The notes under the pieces are model-generated. The model saw nothing but the letters and a program-made list of their open reading frames with translations, was not told the origin of the DNA and did no database searches. The translations under genes and the position numbers were made by a program. From the NCBI GenBank assembly GCA_007922195.1, contig ML681992.1, forward strand, positions 400,075-464,074: DNA of 64,000 nt, written 5' to 3'. Shown here in pieces: positions 48,825 to 58,235 of this stretch; position 1 is the stretch's first letter, and each line of letters begins with the position of its first letter. The stretch is from Podocnemis expansa. Taxonomy: Eukaryota > Chordata > Testudines > Podocnemididae.

Positions 48825-49210
48825 GGCTATGTCTATAGTGGTAAATTAGTTCAAATTAAGGAGGCTTAATTCAAGCTCACTTTTTACCTGTCTACATCAG
48901 GCTTTCATTAGTTCAGACTAAGGAAGTCCTTAGTTCGAATTAATGAATGCTTAGTCCAAACTAATAAAACCTGCTGGTTAGTTGGAACTAAGTCCTTAGT
49001 TTGATCGTAAGTTCGAACTAAGGATGATAAGTTCAAACTAAGGGCAGTTAGTTTTAATTAACAACATCAAGTAGTTTGAACTAACATTAGTTTGAACTAG
49101 TCCACATTGTTAATTCGAACTAATAAGTGCGAGGTTAGTTCAAACTAACCTCAAACTTGTTAGTTCGAAATAACAAATTTGAACTAACTTTTCCTAACAT
49201 AGATATAGCC
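48825..49210. mobile_element. Harbinger-like MITE with TTAGTTCGAACTAA-type array
   Basis: Termini GGCTATGTCTATAG and ACATAGATATAGCC are imperfect inverted complements flanked by TTA on both sides. The interior repeats variants of TTAGTTCGAACTAA at least eight times. It has the same plan as the TTGTTTCGAAACAA elements but a different motif and terminus. It ends 15 bp before the next element. Confidence 0.8.
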
Positions 49211-49225
49211 TTAGATGGTATCAGA

Positions 49226-49599
49226 GGCTGTGTTCACACAGCAGTCTTATTTCGAAACAACAGAGGTCGTTTTGAAATAAGAAATACCCTGTTCGCACGA
49301 CGCATGGTTGTTTCAAAACACTGGCACCTGTTGTTTCGAAAAAATGGTGTTGTTTCGAAACAACTTAAACCCCACGTGGAGACGAAACAATGCCATCCAA
49401 ACATGTTGTTTCGAAACAACAGTGACTTTTTTCAAAATAACTGTTGCCGGAAACTGCTATTTCGCTTTGAGGTTTTTTCCTTAATTCGAATTAACAAACT
49501 GTTAATTCGAATTAAGTTATTTCAAAATAAGGCATTATTTCGATACAAGTTGTTTCGACACAACTTGTATCAAAATAATGCCTGTGTGTGAACACAGCC
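49226..49599. mobile_element. Harbinger-like MITE with TTCGAA palindrome array, copy B
   Basis: It carries the same termini as copy A (GGCTGTGTTCACACA and TGTGTGAACACAGCC), with AGA on both sides instead of TTA. Exact TTGTTTCGAAACAA motifs lie at 49350 and 49406. The 3' half shares an extended stretch with copy A (TTTCGCTTTGAG, then AATTCGAATTAAG), so they belong to one subfamily. Confidence 0.85.
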
Positions 49600-49602
49600 A
49601 GA

Positions 49603-50101
49603 GATGACAATAACCCTTTGGGGGAATGAGAAAATAGTTAAGATGGGCTGCTTCCATTTCATCTCAAGTGTGATGTTTGGGACTCATCTGGAGCTGGAAG
49701 AGGTGGTGATGGTATCTCGCTAGCTTGATCTATTCAGGACATCTTTCAGGACTAGGATAAAGAAGGCATGGGGTCCCAGGAGTTGGTCAGGATGATAAAT
49801 AGCTAGTAAATCTTGCTTCAGTAACTTCCATCTGTTTCTTCTGAATTTTCCCCCCAAAGACTCCTGTTGAAGGACTCATAGAAGGAAATGGTAGAATTTA
49901 TGGACTAACCTATTCCCTCATTGTTAGGTCCACCAGTTAGTTCTAGTTTCTGGCATACCAGTTTTAGTTCACTGATTTCCAGAATCACATTTTCTTGTTT
50001 ACCAAGCATGATTTTAACCCAGTCCGTAAATTATATCAGGAAATCTTTTTGTCTAAAATAATTCAGTCTGTCACCTTTTTGTACCTTTTCCCCATCAGCA
50101 T
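49603..50101. other. Intergenic, no feature
   Basis: No repeat or coding signal recognised. Confidence 0.4.
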
Positions 50102-50439
50102 CACGGTCGGCTCAAGGAGCTATAGTGCCCTGAGCTTGCTTTTGTGCTCCTCTACCCTGCTGGCATCCTGGCACTGGGAACAGGAGCAGGGTGGGCCAGC
50201 CTGAGATCAAGCTCTGAGCTCCTGCCCTGCCCCTGGGCCAGCCAATCCGCCCTCGGGGGTGGGGTGGGCCAGCTATAGCCTCAAAACTTGGGCTGGAGGG
50301 AGGGTCCAAAGTCACACTGGAAGCACAGCAGTCAGCCACATCTCCCCCCTGGGTCTGTCCAGCTAGGCTGCAGCCAGTGTCCCTAAGGTTCAGTGCCCCA
50401 AGGTGGTGCTACACTGGCTCGCCCCTTAAGCCAGCCCTG
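50102..50439. mobile_element. hAT MITE (338 bp)
   Basis: The left end CACGGTCGGCTCAAGG and the right end CCTTAAGCCAGCCCTG are imperfect inverted complements. Flanking 8-mers ATCAGCAT and ATCAGCGT agree at 7 of 8. The interior is GC-rich and non-coding. Confidence 0.75.
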
Positions 50440-50559
50440 ATCAGCGTTTATTAATATATGATACAGCTGTAACCCACCAAAAATGACTGGGGAAAATAAT
50501 GGTTTCTTCTCTGAGCGAGCACCACTGGTTTGAAGAGTCAGTGTGAAATGTTGGAAATA

Positions 50560-50927
50560 GCTGAAAGCTGTGAAGGAGGACAGGGGCAAAAGCTGAGGGC
50601 AGAGAATGGGCAGGCGGGGGCAGGAGGTACAGTGCAGCCACTTGTCAGTACCATATGCATNNNNNNNNNNAGGATGAGGGCAGGGGGTGGGGAGGAAAGG
50701 ATGAGGAACAATGGAGCAGGGGCAGGAGATGGGGGTGTTGAAGGTATGGCTGGGGGCAGGGGCAGGAGATGGCGGCAATGAAGGGGAGGGCTGGAGAAGG
50801 GGGCCATGGGCAGCAGATGGGGGCAAAGAAGGTGTGAGTGGTGGCAGGAGGTGGGGGGCTGGGGCAGGAGGTGAGGATGGTGAAGAGGGGCATGGCCAGG
50901 AGATGAGGGCAGAGAAGGGGTGGGTGG
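50560..50927. repeat. Purine-rich minisatellite-like block with a 10-N gap
   Basis: Irregular repeats of GGGGCAGGAGATGGGGGC type run through the block. Ten N at 50661-50670 mark an assembly join. The region is G-rich and low-complexity, so long ORFs on its minus strand (for example 50383-51117) are not credible. Confidence 0.7.
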
Positions 50928-51117
50928 GTGTACCATGTGACAGGCCATTTTGATGCCAGAGGTGACTGATGGGGGTGGCTAGGTGTACCCCGTGGTAGGC
51001 CACTGTGATGTCAGAGGTGAATTCACCAGTTGCTCCTTGCTCCCTCATTGGGAGCAATCCTTGGGAGCAATTGGTGGAGTCACCTCTGACATCACAATGA
51101 TCTATCACATGGTACAC
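50928..51117. repeat. 38-bp repeat in two direct and one inverted copy
   Basis: Copies lie at 50928-50965 and 50983-51020 on the plus strand and at 51080-51117 in inverted orientation. All begin GTGTACC and end CAGAGGTGA. The second and third continue as longer imperfect arms (TTCACCA / TGGTGGA, then TTGCTCC / GGAGCAA), making a hairpin of about 50-bp arms. It could be a very small DNA transposon plus a third terminal copy. Confidence 0.85.
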
Positions 51118-52685
51118 TTTGCATCACACACTTATACACGCACTTAGTGAAATAATATAGTAGACTGTAATATTTTATGAATGAAACATATTTTTTGCTG
51201 CTGAGCTCACAATTAGAATAAATTTGTGGGCCCAATTTTCACAAAACTACTACTCAGCATGAGTAAGAGTAGTGGACACTGACTCAAGCAGAACAGAAGG
51301 AAATACAATGCTAGAGATGTAGGGCCCAGTAAGAACTCTCTTGTCCATGCCCTCAGAGAGTAGATAAAACTTGCTTTTGAAGTCATGGCTAGGGATATGG
51401 CAGAACATTCAGCATGTTCTTAAGTTCCTCTGAAGTTAAGACTTAATCATGTGCTACATTCAGTGTTTTTCAGGGTTGGGACCTATATGAAATATTGAGA
51501 ATCTGGGTTAAACCTAACAGAAGCAAATTTAAATATCAAATACAGGTAAAGCAAAGGTTCATTATTTACTTATTCTTTCATCATTATCATTGTGCAAAGT
51601 GAAAAGCAATCATCTACAACAAAGCATACAGGTGCATCATAAGCATGACCAACTGACATAATATATATCCTGTCTCTGAAAGCAGATATCCAGCATATTA
51701 GCCATTCACATTAAAAATGAACAAGCAAATAAAATAAAAATTCCCCTGTAATTTAAAAAAGAAAAGAAAAGTTTCAGTTTGACAGAGGATGTGTGAATAT
51801 AAGAATGTAACACTGAACATAGTGATTTTCTACTGCATTTACCCCAGGCAATAGCACAGTGAAATTTAAACAAGATAGTAATTATATCAAAGGTGTCAAA
51901 TAAAAAGCCTTCAAAATTTAGATTTACACAAGTCCCTCTGAAAAGAGAGAAATCAGTTAGCTCTCATACCTTATTAAGTAAGTATTTAAGACATATCCAA
52001 AGACAATTCTCTGTTCAGGATGTCAGAACAGTTGTGGGTGTATCTGGTATAGCTACTAGAAAAAAAATGTGGAGTTTTGAACTGTTGGTTGGTAAAGGTA
52101 AAAAGAAAAATAACAATGGTGGTTTGATAATCTTTTCTAGCCATCAGACTCTTTACAGAGTAATTTCTTATTTCCAGAAATATATTCCCTCCAAATTGTA
52201 TCAATCAGTGAGCCTTGGAAAACTGAAGAGATGCTCTATCCCTCACCACCACTCATTTACTACATGTTAACTGGTGGGGGCCATTGTCTGCCTTGTTGAA
52301 AAAAGGTGTGTGCCACTTCAAGGGCTAGAGAGTTTAGGAGTGACTTTCTGCTCAGCATGGGGATGCTGACCCTATTCCCTTCTCCCTCTCCCAAATGACC
52401 AGGAGAGAAGGGAAATTATATAGGTCTATGCCAGTACAGAAAATGCCATTTTTTAATTGCAACTACAGCCATTAATTAAACTGGTGAAAAATGAAGACAA
52501 TAGTCCCCTTTTCAAGTCTCTTTTTCTTTTCTTTGCGCTGCAGCTTGAACTTCATGAGCATTAATGGTGATTTTAACTACATCAGAAAAAGAAACCTCTT
52601 AAACACATGGGGGTGGATCTCAGATAGCATAAATGAAAACCACCAAGGTCAGTGGAAATACATTTTCTTTTTCAATTCCATCTTA
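51118..52685. other. Intergenic, no gene recognised
   Basis: The longest plus-strand frame (51893-52270, 125 codons) starts at a non-ATG codon and has a Ser/Lys-rich composition with no recognisable family. Confidence 0.4.
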
Positions 52686-53245
52686 GGGTGTGTTCACACA
52701 GCAGTTTAATTTCAAAACAACAGAGGCTGTTTCGAACTAAGAAACGCCATGTTCACATGCTGTACTGTTGTTTCGAAACAACAGGTTTTGTTGTTTCGAA
52801 ACAATGGCATTGTTTTGAAACAACTTAAACCCCATTTGGTTACGAAACAACATTGTTTTGTAATGAGTTGTTTTGAAACAATCCTGCCGGAACATGTTGT
52901 TTCGAAACAATGGTTGTTTTGAAACAACTGTTTGACCTTCCTCCCAGGGTGCTCAGCACCCCGAGGAACAGGAAGTTCCTGCCTGGGCATGCCTGGCTGG
53001 CAATATGGCCGCCGACATGGCCCAGTGAGGTGGCCATGTTGCCACACCTCCCATGGTGCCCTGCCCCTGAATCGAAATAGCAAGCCCACAGTGTGAACAT
53101 GCGATTTCGATTCCCGCTTTTTTCCTTATTTTGAAATAACTTTTTGTTACTTCAAACTAAGTTATTTCAAAATAAGGCGTTATTTCGACACAAGTTGTTT
53201 CAAAACAACTTGTATTGAAATAACCCCCTGTGTGTGAACATAGCT
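52686..53245. mobile_element. Harbinger-like MITE with TTCGAA palindrome array, copy C, with extra internal segment
   Basis: Termini GGGTGTGTTCACACA and TGTGTGAACATAGCT are flanked by TTA on both sides. Exact TTGTTTCGAAACAA motifs lie at 52768, 52791 and 52897. It is about 190 bp longer than copies A and B because of a GC-rich segment at about 52935-53090 that lacks the motif (see findings). Confidence 0.85.
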
Positions 53246-53248
53246 TTA

Positions 53249-53962
53249 GAAATACCAATATATCTTTTCCAGTTGACTACTGTTGGAACAATCAGAGATC
53301 AAAACAGTGAAAGATTCTGACTTCCCTCTGAATTATCCCAATAACACCATGGGGAGAGGGAGGGACATAACACCCTGAGAAGGGATGCTGAGACCATTGT
53401 AGAACTGGTTTATGCTAGAATTGGCTTATGGTAGACTTGTCCCTCAAAGCATTTGGTTTATCTACATCTAATCTAAAACCCTAAGCTCTGATAATATAGC
53501 ATATAGAATTTTCAGCAAAACTCTAGAATCTCCCTATGTCACTGATTGTTCTTTTGTGATCCATGGACTGCTATTAATTTGTGGCACTTTTAAGTCTGTT
53601 GGCTGGCTACTTGGTGCTGGCTTCTCCTTTTTCCCACCTGTTTTAATTTGCTTTAAAAGAAACTACGTATAAATTGAATACTTCATTACTATTATTCTGA
53701 GTCTATATTAAAATATGTACAACTCTATGAAAAAAAACTCAGGGCTCAGTCCTAAGGTTTCTCTAAAATATTTTTTCACAAAGACTCCAATATTACTCCA
53801 TTGAATTCTGTAGACTTAGACTCTCTAATTTGTAGAATCTATTTTATTTTCTGTGGTTTTACCTTTAAACTGTATAATGTTTTTTAGTTTGGATGTTGTT
53901 GGTAGCTGACAGGAAGTGTTCGTTAAAACTATGGACAGTCACAGACCTTGCTGAAACAGATA
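53249..53962. other. Intergenic AT-rich DNA, no gene
   Basis: No repeat or coding signal recognised. Confidence 0.4.
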
Positions 53963-53975
53963 GGTGTGCTAAGTT

Positions 53976-54068
53976 CCAAAAGGGTAGCTGTGGTAGTCTA
54001 GTTCAGCAAAACAAGCAAGGAGTCCTGTGGCACTTTTAAAGAATAACAAATCTATTTATTCCACAATT
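53976..54068 (-). mobile_element. Penelope-like 3' tail, about 90-bp insertion
   Basis: GGTAGCTGTGGTAGTCTAG, then AAGGAGTCCTGTGGCAC and AACAAATCTATTTATTCC are the complement of the Penelope 3' end seen at 61690-61780. Flanks share GGTGTGCTA followed by GTT (53963 and 54069), a probable target duplication. It is a severely 5'-truncated insertion. Confidence 0.8.
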
Positions 54069-54080
54069 GGTGTGCTAGTT

Positions 54081-55552
54081 ACACTTCATTCTGGCTAAAC
54101 TGGTAAAGCAGTTAGCTCCTTTGTTGAGTAAGTATACAAGACAACAATAAAAGCCACTATCCAAAAAACTGGCCTTATGGAAGCCCTAAGAATTACTCAG
54201 GAAGAATAAGACAGGTGTCCTTAGACATTAATTTTAAATACATGGAATGGGGAATTGATTAGGCTGCAGTTAAGTATGTGTATGTCAGAGGTTATGACCC
54301 AGAGAAGTGAGAAGAAAGCCAGAGAAGCTCTGGAAAGTGTGAATGGGACCCCAAGAGGGAGCCAAAAGAGAATGTTTTTGGGGGGGCAGAGTGCTTCTTA
54401 GAAAGAGGCTTGGAAACAATGAGCAAAGAAATTGCTTCTTGTTCTCCTAGGACTCTGTGCACATACTTTGTTAATAAACAGACTTATACTAAATAAATAC
54501 TTGTTTCATATAATAAATTATGTATTTAAATGAAAAAAAAGTAGTAAGGCCCGAAATGTTAGCTAATCCCTTGGGTCAAAAGGAGCAACATTATCTATCA
54601 TTGTCACAGTCAGAAGGTGTGGAAGGTTAATGCTGGATTGTTGTGATGGAATATATCACCCATTTTGCAATTTTAATTAAGAAAAATAAACTTCCTATTC
54701 ATTGTATATTTTCAAAGGGAGTCTTAAACTGAATTTTTTATTGAATCCTTGCAAAAGTGCCAGAAATGTTGCATTACACTGGGTCCTATAGGTTTTGGAA
54801 GGAACTCAGATCTGAGAAGTGAATCACATGGAATCAGGTGGCCCTTGTCCCTGCCCATATGGAACTCTTGATTTCTGATTTCTTCGCCCTTCCTCTCTTC
54901 CAGAGGGACAGACCATTATTTCCCTGGGTGAGGCCTCTTGTAGCAGCTTTGACTGTCAAACTGAAGGACAAATGCCTTCTCACTGTAAGTATGGGCTGAA
55001 AATACTGGCTAATTGAACCTGTATGAAGGATATGGGTTCCCACCACCTATGTGCCAGTTCTTACTCCATAAGGTGTGGGGAAATGCCATGAAGAAACCAG
55101 AATCAGCTGGGGACAAAAAATGTGGAGTCAGAAGGATAATAAAAGTGAACAAGTGATGGAAAACACCATTCCCCTTTTCCCACTTTCCATCTGCAGCCCC
55201 AGATCATTTAAAATTGTAATCCAAAGTGAACAGGCTTGTGTGTGGTATGTGTGGGAGACAGCCAGCAAAAGCAAACAAAAATGTCAGCTAAACAAAGAAC
55301 ACAATAAAATCTGTCTCTTTTTCCTTAGTCCAGCAGCTTCAGATCAAATTAGGAGTCCCAAAGTTAACTCCTAGAAAATAAAAAATATGGAGCTGGGGGA
55401 CTGGTGTGTGGTCAACTGTGACTATGAAATTTGCACAGATTAGGAGTGCCTTTGCAAGAAGGCCTTGTCTACACTAGAACATTTAGTTACTATAATTAAT
55501 CACTGGTTCCCTCTGTATATTGGTGCCTTCTCCCAGTAACTGGCTACCTAGC
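54081..55552. other. Intergenic, possible decayed LTR, no gene
   Basis: AATAAA signals cluster at 54474-54500 after G+A-rich sequence, which may reflect an old retroelement. No ends or frames can be defined. Confidence 0.35.
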
Positions 55553-55560
55553 ATCTAGCC

Positions 55561-57084
55561 CAGTGGTTCCCAACCTTTTCTCTGCCATGGCACACCTTGA
55601 TACCTTCAAATTTTTTGAGGCACACCACCATTAAAAAACGCATGAATATTCAAATTAACTTAAATTACTTACGAACATTCAGGAACCATGGCACTGTTTC
55701 AGAAATGCTGCTATGTGGGTAGCAGGGTTAGCAGAGCAGAGGTGGCAAAACAGGAGGTCAGGAGTCATGTGCAGTGGCAGGAGTGAGTGTGGGGAGCAGA
55801 GCAGGGCAGGGGTGGCAAAAGAGGAAAAGCGCAGCCATGTGGAGAACAGCATAAGGGTGGCAAGAGAGGCAAGAGGAAGGGAGAACAAGAATGACATTGT
55901 GGGGGGCAAGTGGGAACCTGGGGAGTGGGACGGTAGGGCAGGGGAGCATGGTGCAGCACCCGCTTCCCCCTTCTCCACAGTGGCTCCCTGCTACCCAGGG
56001 CAAATCCTCACCCCACTGCTGCTCCCTCACACCTCAGTGGGTCCCATCCTCCCCCCCCCCAGCCACCTGCTGCCTGTGATGGACCCTCCCATCACTGCAA
56101 GGGCCAGAACTAGGCCTCCAGCTCCCAGCTACAACCCCCCACACAGCCACCCCACCCCCTAGCTACACCCCCCCCAACCAAACAGCCACACCACAAACCC
56201 AGCTACACACCCTCTGCTACATAACCTCCCACCCACCTCTGCTACACACACACACCTGCCCTCCCCAAGCCCCCAGCAGCCCTCCCCCTGTTTGGTGTGT
56301 TATTGCCCATGATTTTTTATTCCCTTTTCCTTATACCCCTTTTCCTCCTCTAAATAAATGAAGTTAATTTATAATCTAAGCCAGCCTGATTTCTTGTGAC
56401 TTGACCCTGAGAGCAGCAGAGGATGGGTTGATAGATGCCCGAGGGTAAAGTGCCTCAATTAGAGGACAAGAGGGGTCCAAAATTAGCTTGATTTGGAACT
56501 TTTCCTCTAACAGGGCTATTTTTAGCGGTACCCCTGGAATTCTGCATTCACATACCTTCCTCTATTTTTAGAGGGGCCAGAACACTGCCTGCCTAAACAT
56601 AGGGGGCCCCAGAATTGTGTTTGAGTGCCTTCCCCCTTACTTTAACCCAGGAGCATTGCTGCCCCAGGGAAGAACCCGGGGCAGCGGCTCAGGCCATGCC
56701 CCCTGACCGCAGGCCATGCCCCTGGCTGGGGACATGGCAGGGAGTGGTAGCCATGGCCGTGGGGCCACCTGGCCTAGGAAGGGGCCGGAAAGGGTTGGAA
56801 ACAGCCTCTGCCGCCGTGGGCAGCCAGGTCCCAGATCTCTGGCTGTAACTGGCCGGAGACCAGGAGAGGTAGGGGCCCTGTCAGGACACAGGGCACTGGC
56901 GCCAGGATTCAGGGCATGGGCCCCATGTGCCAGGCGCTAGTGAAGCCCCTGCTTTAACCCTCACCTTTTCCCAGTCCTGCACTGGGAGGGATCTTTAATC
57001 CCAGCTCTCTAGGATGCTCGCAGCACACTTTGGGTGTTGCCATGGCACATCAGTGTGCCACGGCACACTGGTTGGGAACTACTG
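55561..57084. mobile_element. hAT element, non-coding, 1.5 kb, perfect 8-bp target duplication
   Basis: Termini CAGTGGTTCCCAACC and GGTTGGGAACTACTG are inverted complements with one mismatch. ATCTAGCC lies immediately on both sides (55553-55560 and 57085-57092). Subterminal GCCATGGCACACC and GTGTGCCACGGCAC are also related in inverted orientation. The interior has G+A-rich (55720-55920) and C-rich (56040-56290, with repeated AGCTACA units) tracts and no transposase. Confidence 0.95.
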
Positions 57085-57092
57085 ATCTAGCC

Positions 57093-57638
57093 ATTACTAG
57101 GAGGTGACAAAACATTACTTTATTAAGCTAAAAGACCTGGGTCATAACCCAGGACTCATTTAATTATCAGCTTGATCTACTCCTATATCACAACCCAGAA
57201 TTCATGAATATATTTACTTGGGATATATTGATGTTATACGATAGAAATTTCTCAGTTCCTCCCATTCTCCGTCACACAGTCTCTGACATGCTCTTTTGGC
57301 AGACCCCTGCATTGGGGCAATGCATAATCTTGCTTTCATAGAGGTCACACAAGGGTCATCCCTTCAAGAGAGGCTACCCTGTGCACTGATGGAAGTGGGA
57401 ACTGTTATACCTCTTTAAAGGGCATAGCATAGTTTCCCTCCTAAGGACAGCCTCCCCACTGGTGAATGAGAGAGAGATTTTTTTATGGACATTTTCTTTA
57501 AATTATAGATAGAATGGAAATTTTCATCCTTTTTCTATGGACCATCTGTAAACTTACAGAAGGTTGGCAATCCTGATTGCAGGCCATTGAATCTCATCCC
57601 CCAACACCTGTAATTGTCCCATAACCTCTGGCTGACTA
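57093..57638. other. Intergenic, no feature
   Basis: No repeat or coding signal recognised. Confidence 0.4.
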
Positions 57639-58235
57639 ACTCAAGTCCAGCAAAACAAACAAGGAGTTGTATGGCATTTAAAGACTAACAGATTTATTTT
57701 TCACATGAGCTTTCATGGGAGAAAAATCCCACTTTGTCAGATGCTTCAAAGACAGATGAACTTACAGAATGAAATGAAAATAAATGGAAGGGGGTGTAAA
57801 ACATAGGATCAGGTCATACAGTAACAGCAAATCAGACCAGTTGTTAGGTTCAAACCCTGGGAACCCTGAAGTCAAATTACCTTTTGTAATGGGAAAAGAA
57901 CTCATAGTCTCGATTCAATCCTGCTTTCCAAGAATGTAATTTGCATATTAATTCGAGTTCAGCTCTTTCTCTTTGAAGTCTTGATGTCCCGGTCACATCT
58001 CTGATGACAGTCGTTAACAAATCATTTATCAAGTGATTAGAAAGATGGAAGTACTCAGCAACTTTTTTTTGTTTTGTGATTTCTGATATCAGCTCTATGT
58101 TCATTTACTCTTTTGCGCAGGGATCATCCTGTTTGTCCAATGTATAAGGTGTTGGGGCATTTCTAGCACATGATGGCATAGATCACATTACTAGATGAGT
58201 AGGTAAATGAGCCTTTGATGAAGTAGCAGGCTTGA

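Noticed and set aside
49157..49591. 144-codon ORF rich in FRNN and similar ORFs at 43211-43429 and 52712-53089
   Set aside because: Translation of the TTCGAA palindromes of MITEs; no protein family.
50383..51117. 244-codon minus-strand Pro/Ser-rich ORF
   Set aside because: Low-complexity translation of a purine-rich minisatellite, crossing a 10-N gap.
51893..52270. 125-codon ORF
   Set aside because: Non-ATG start, AT-rich Lys/Ser/Asn composition and no recognisable motif; most likely chance.
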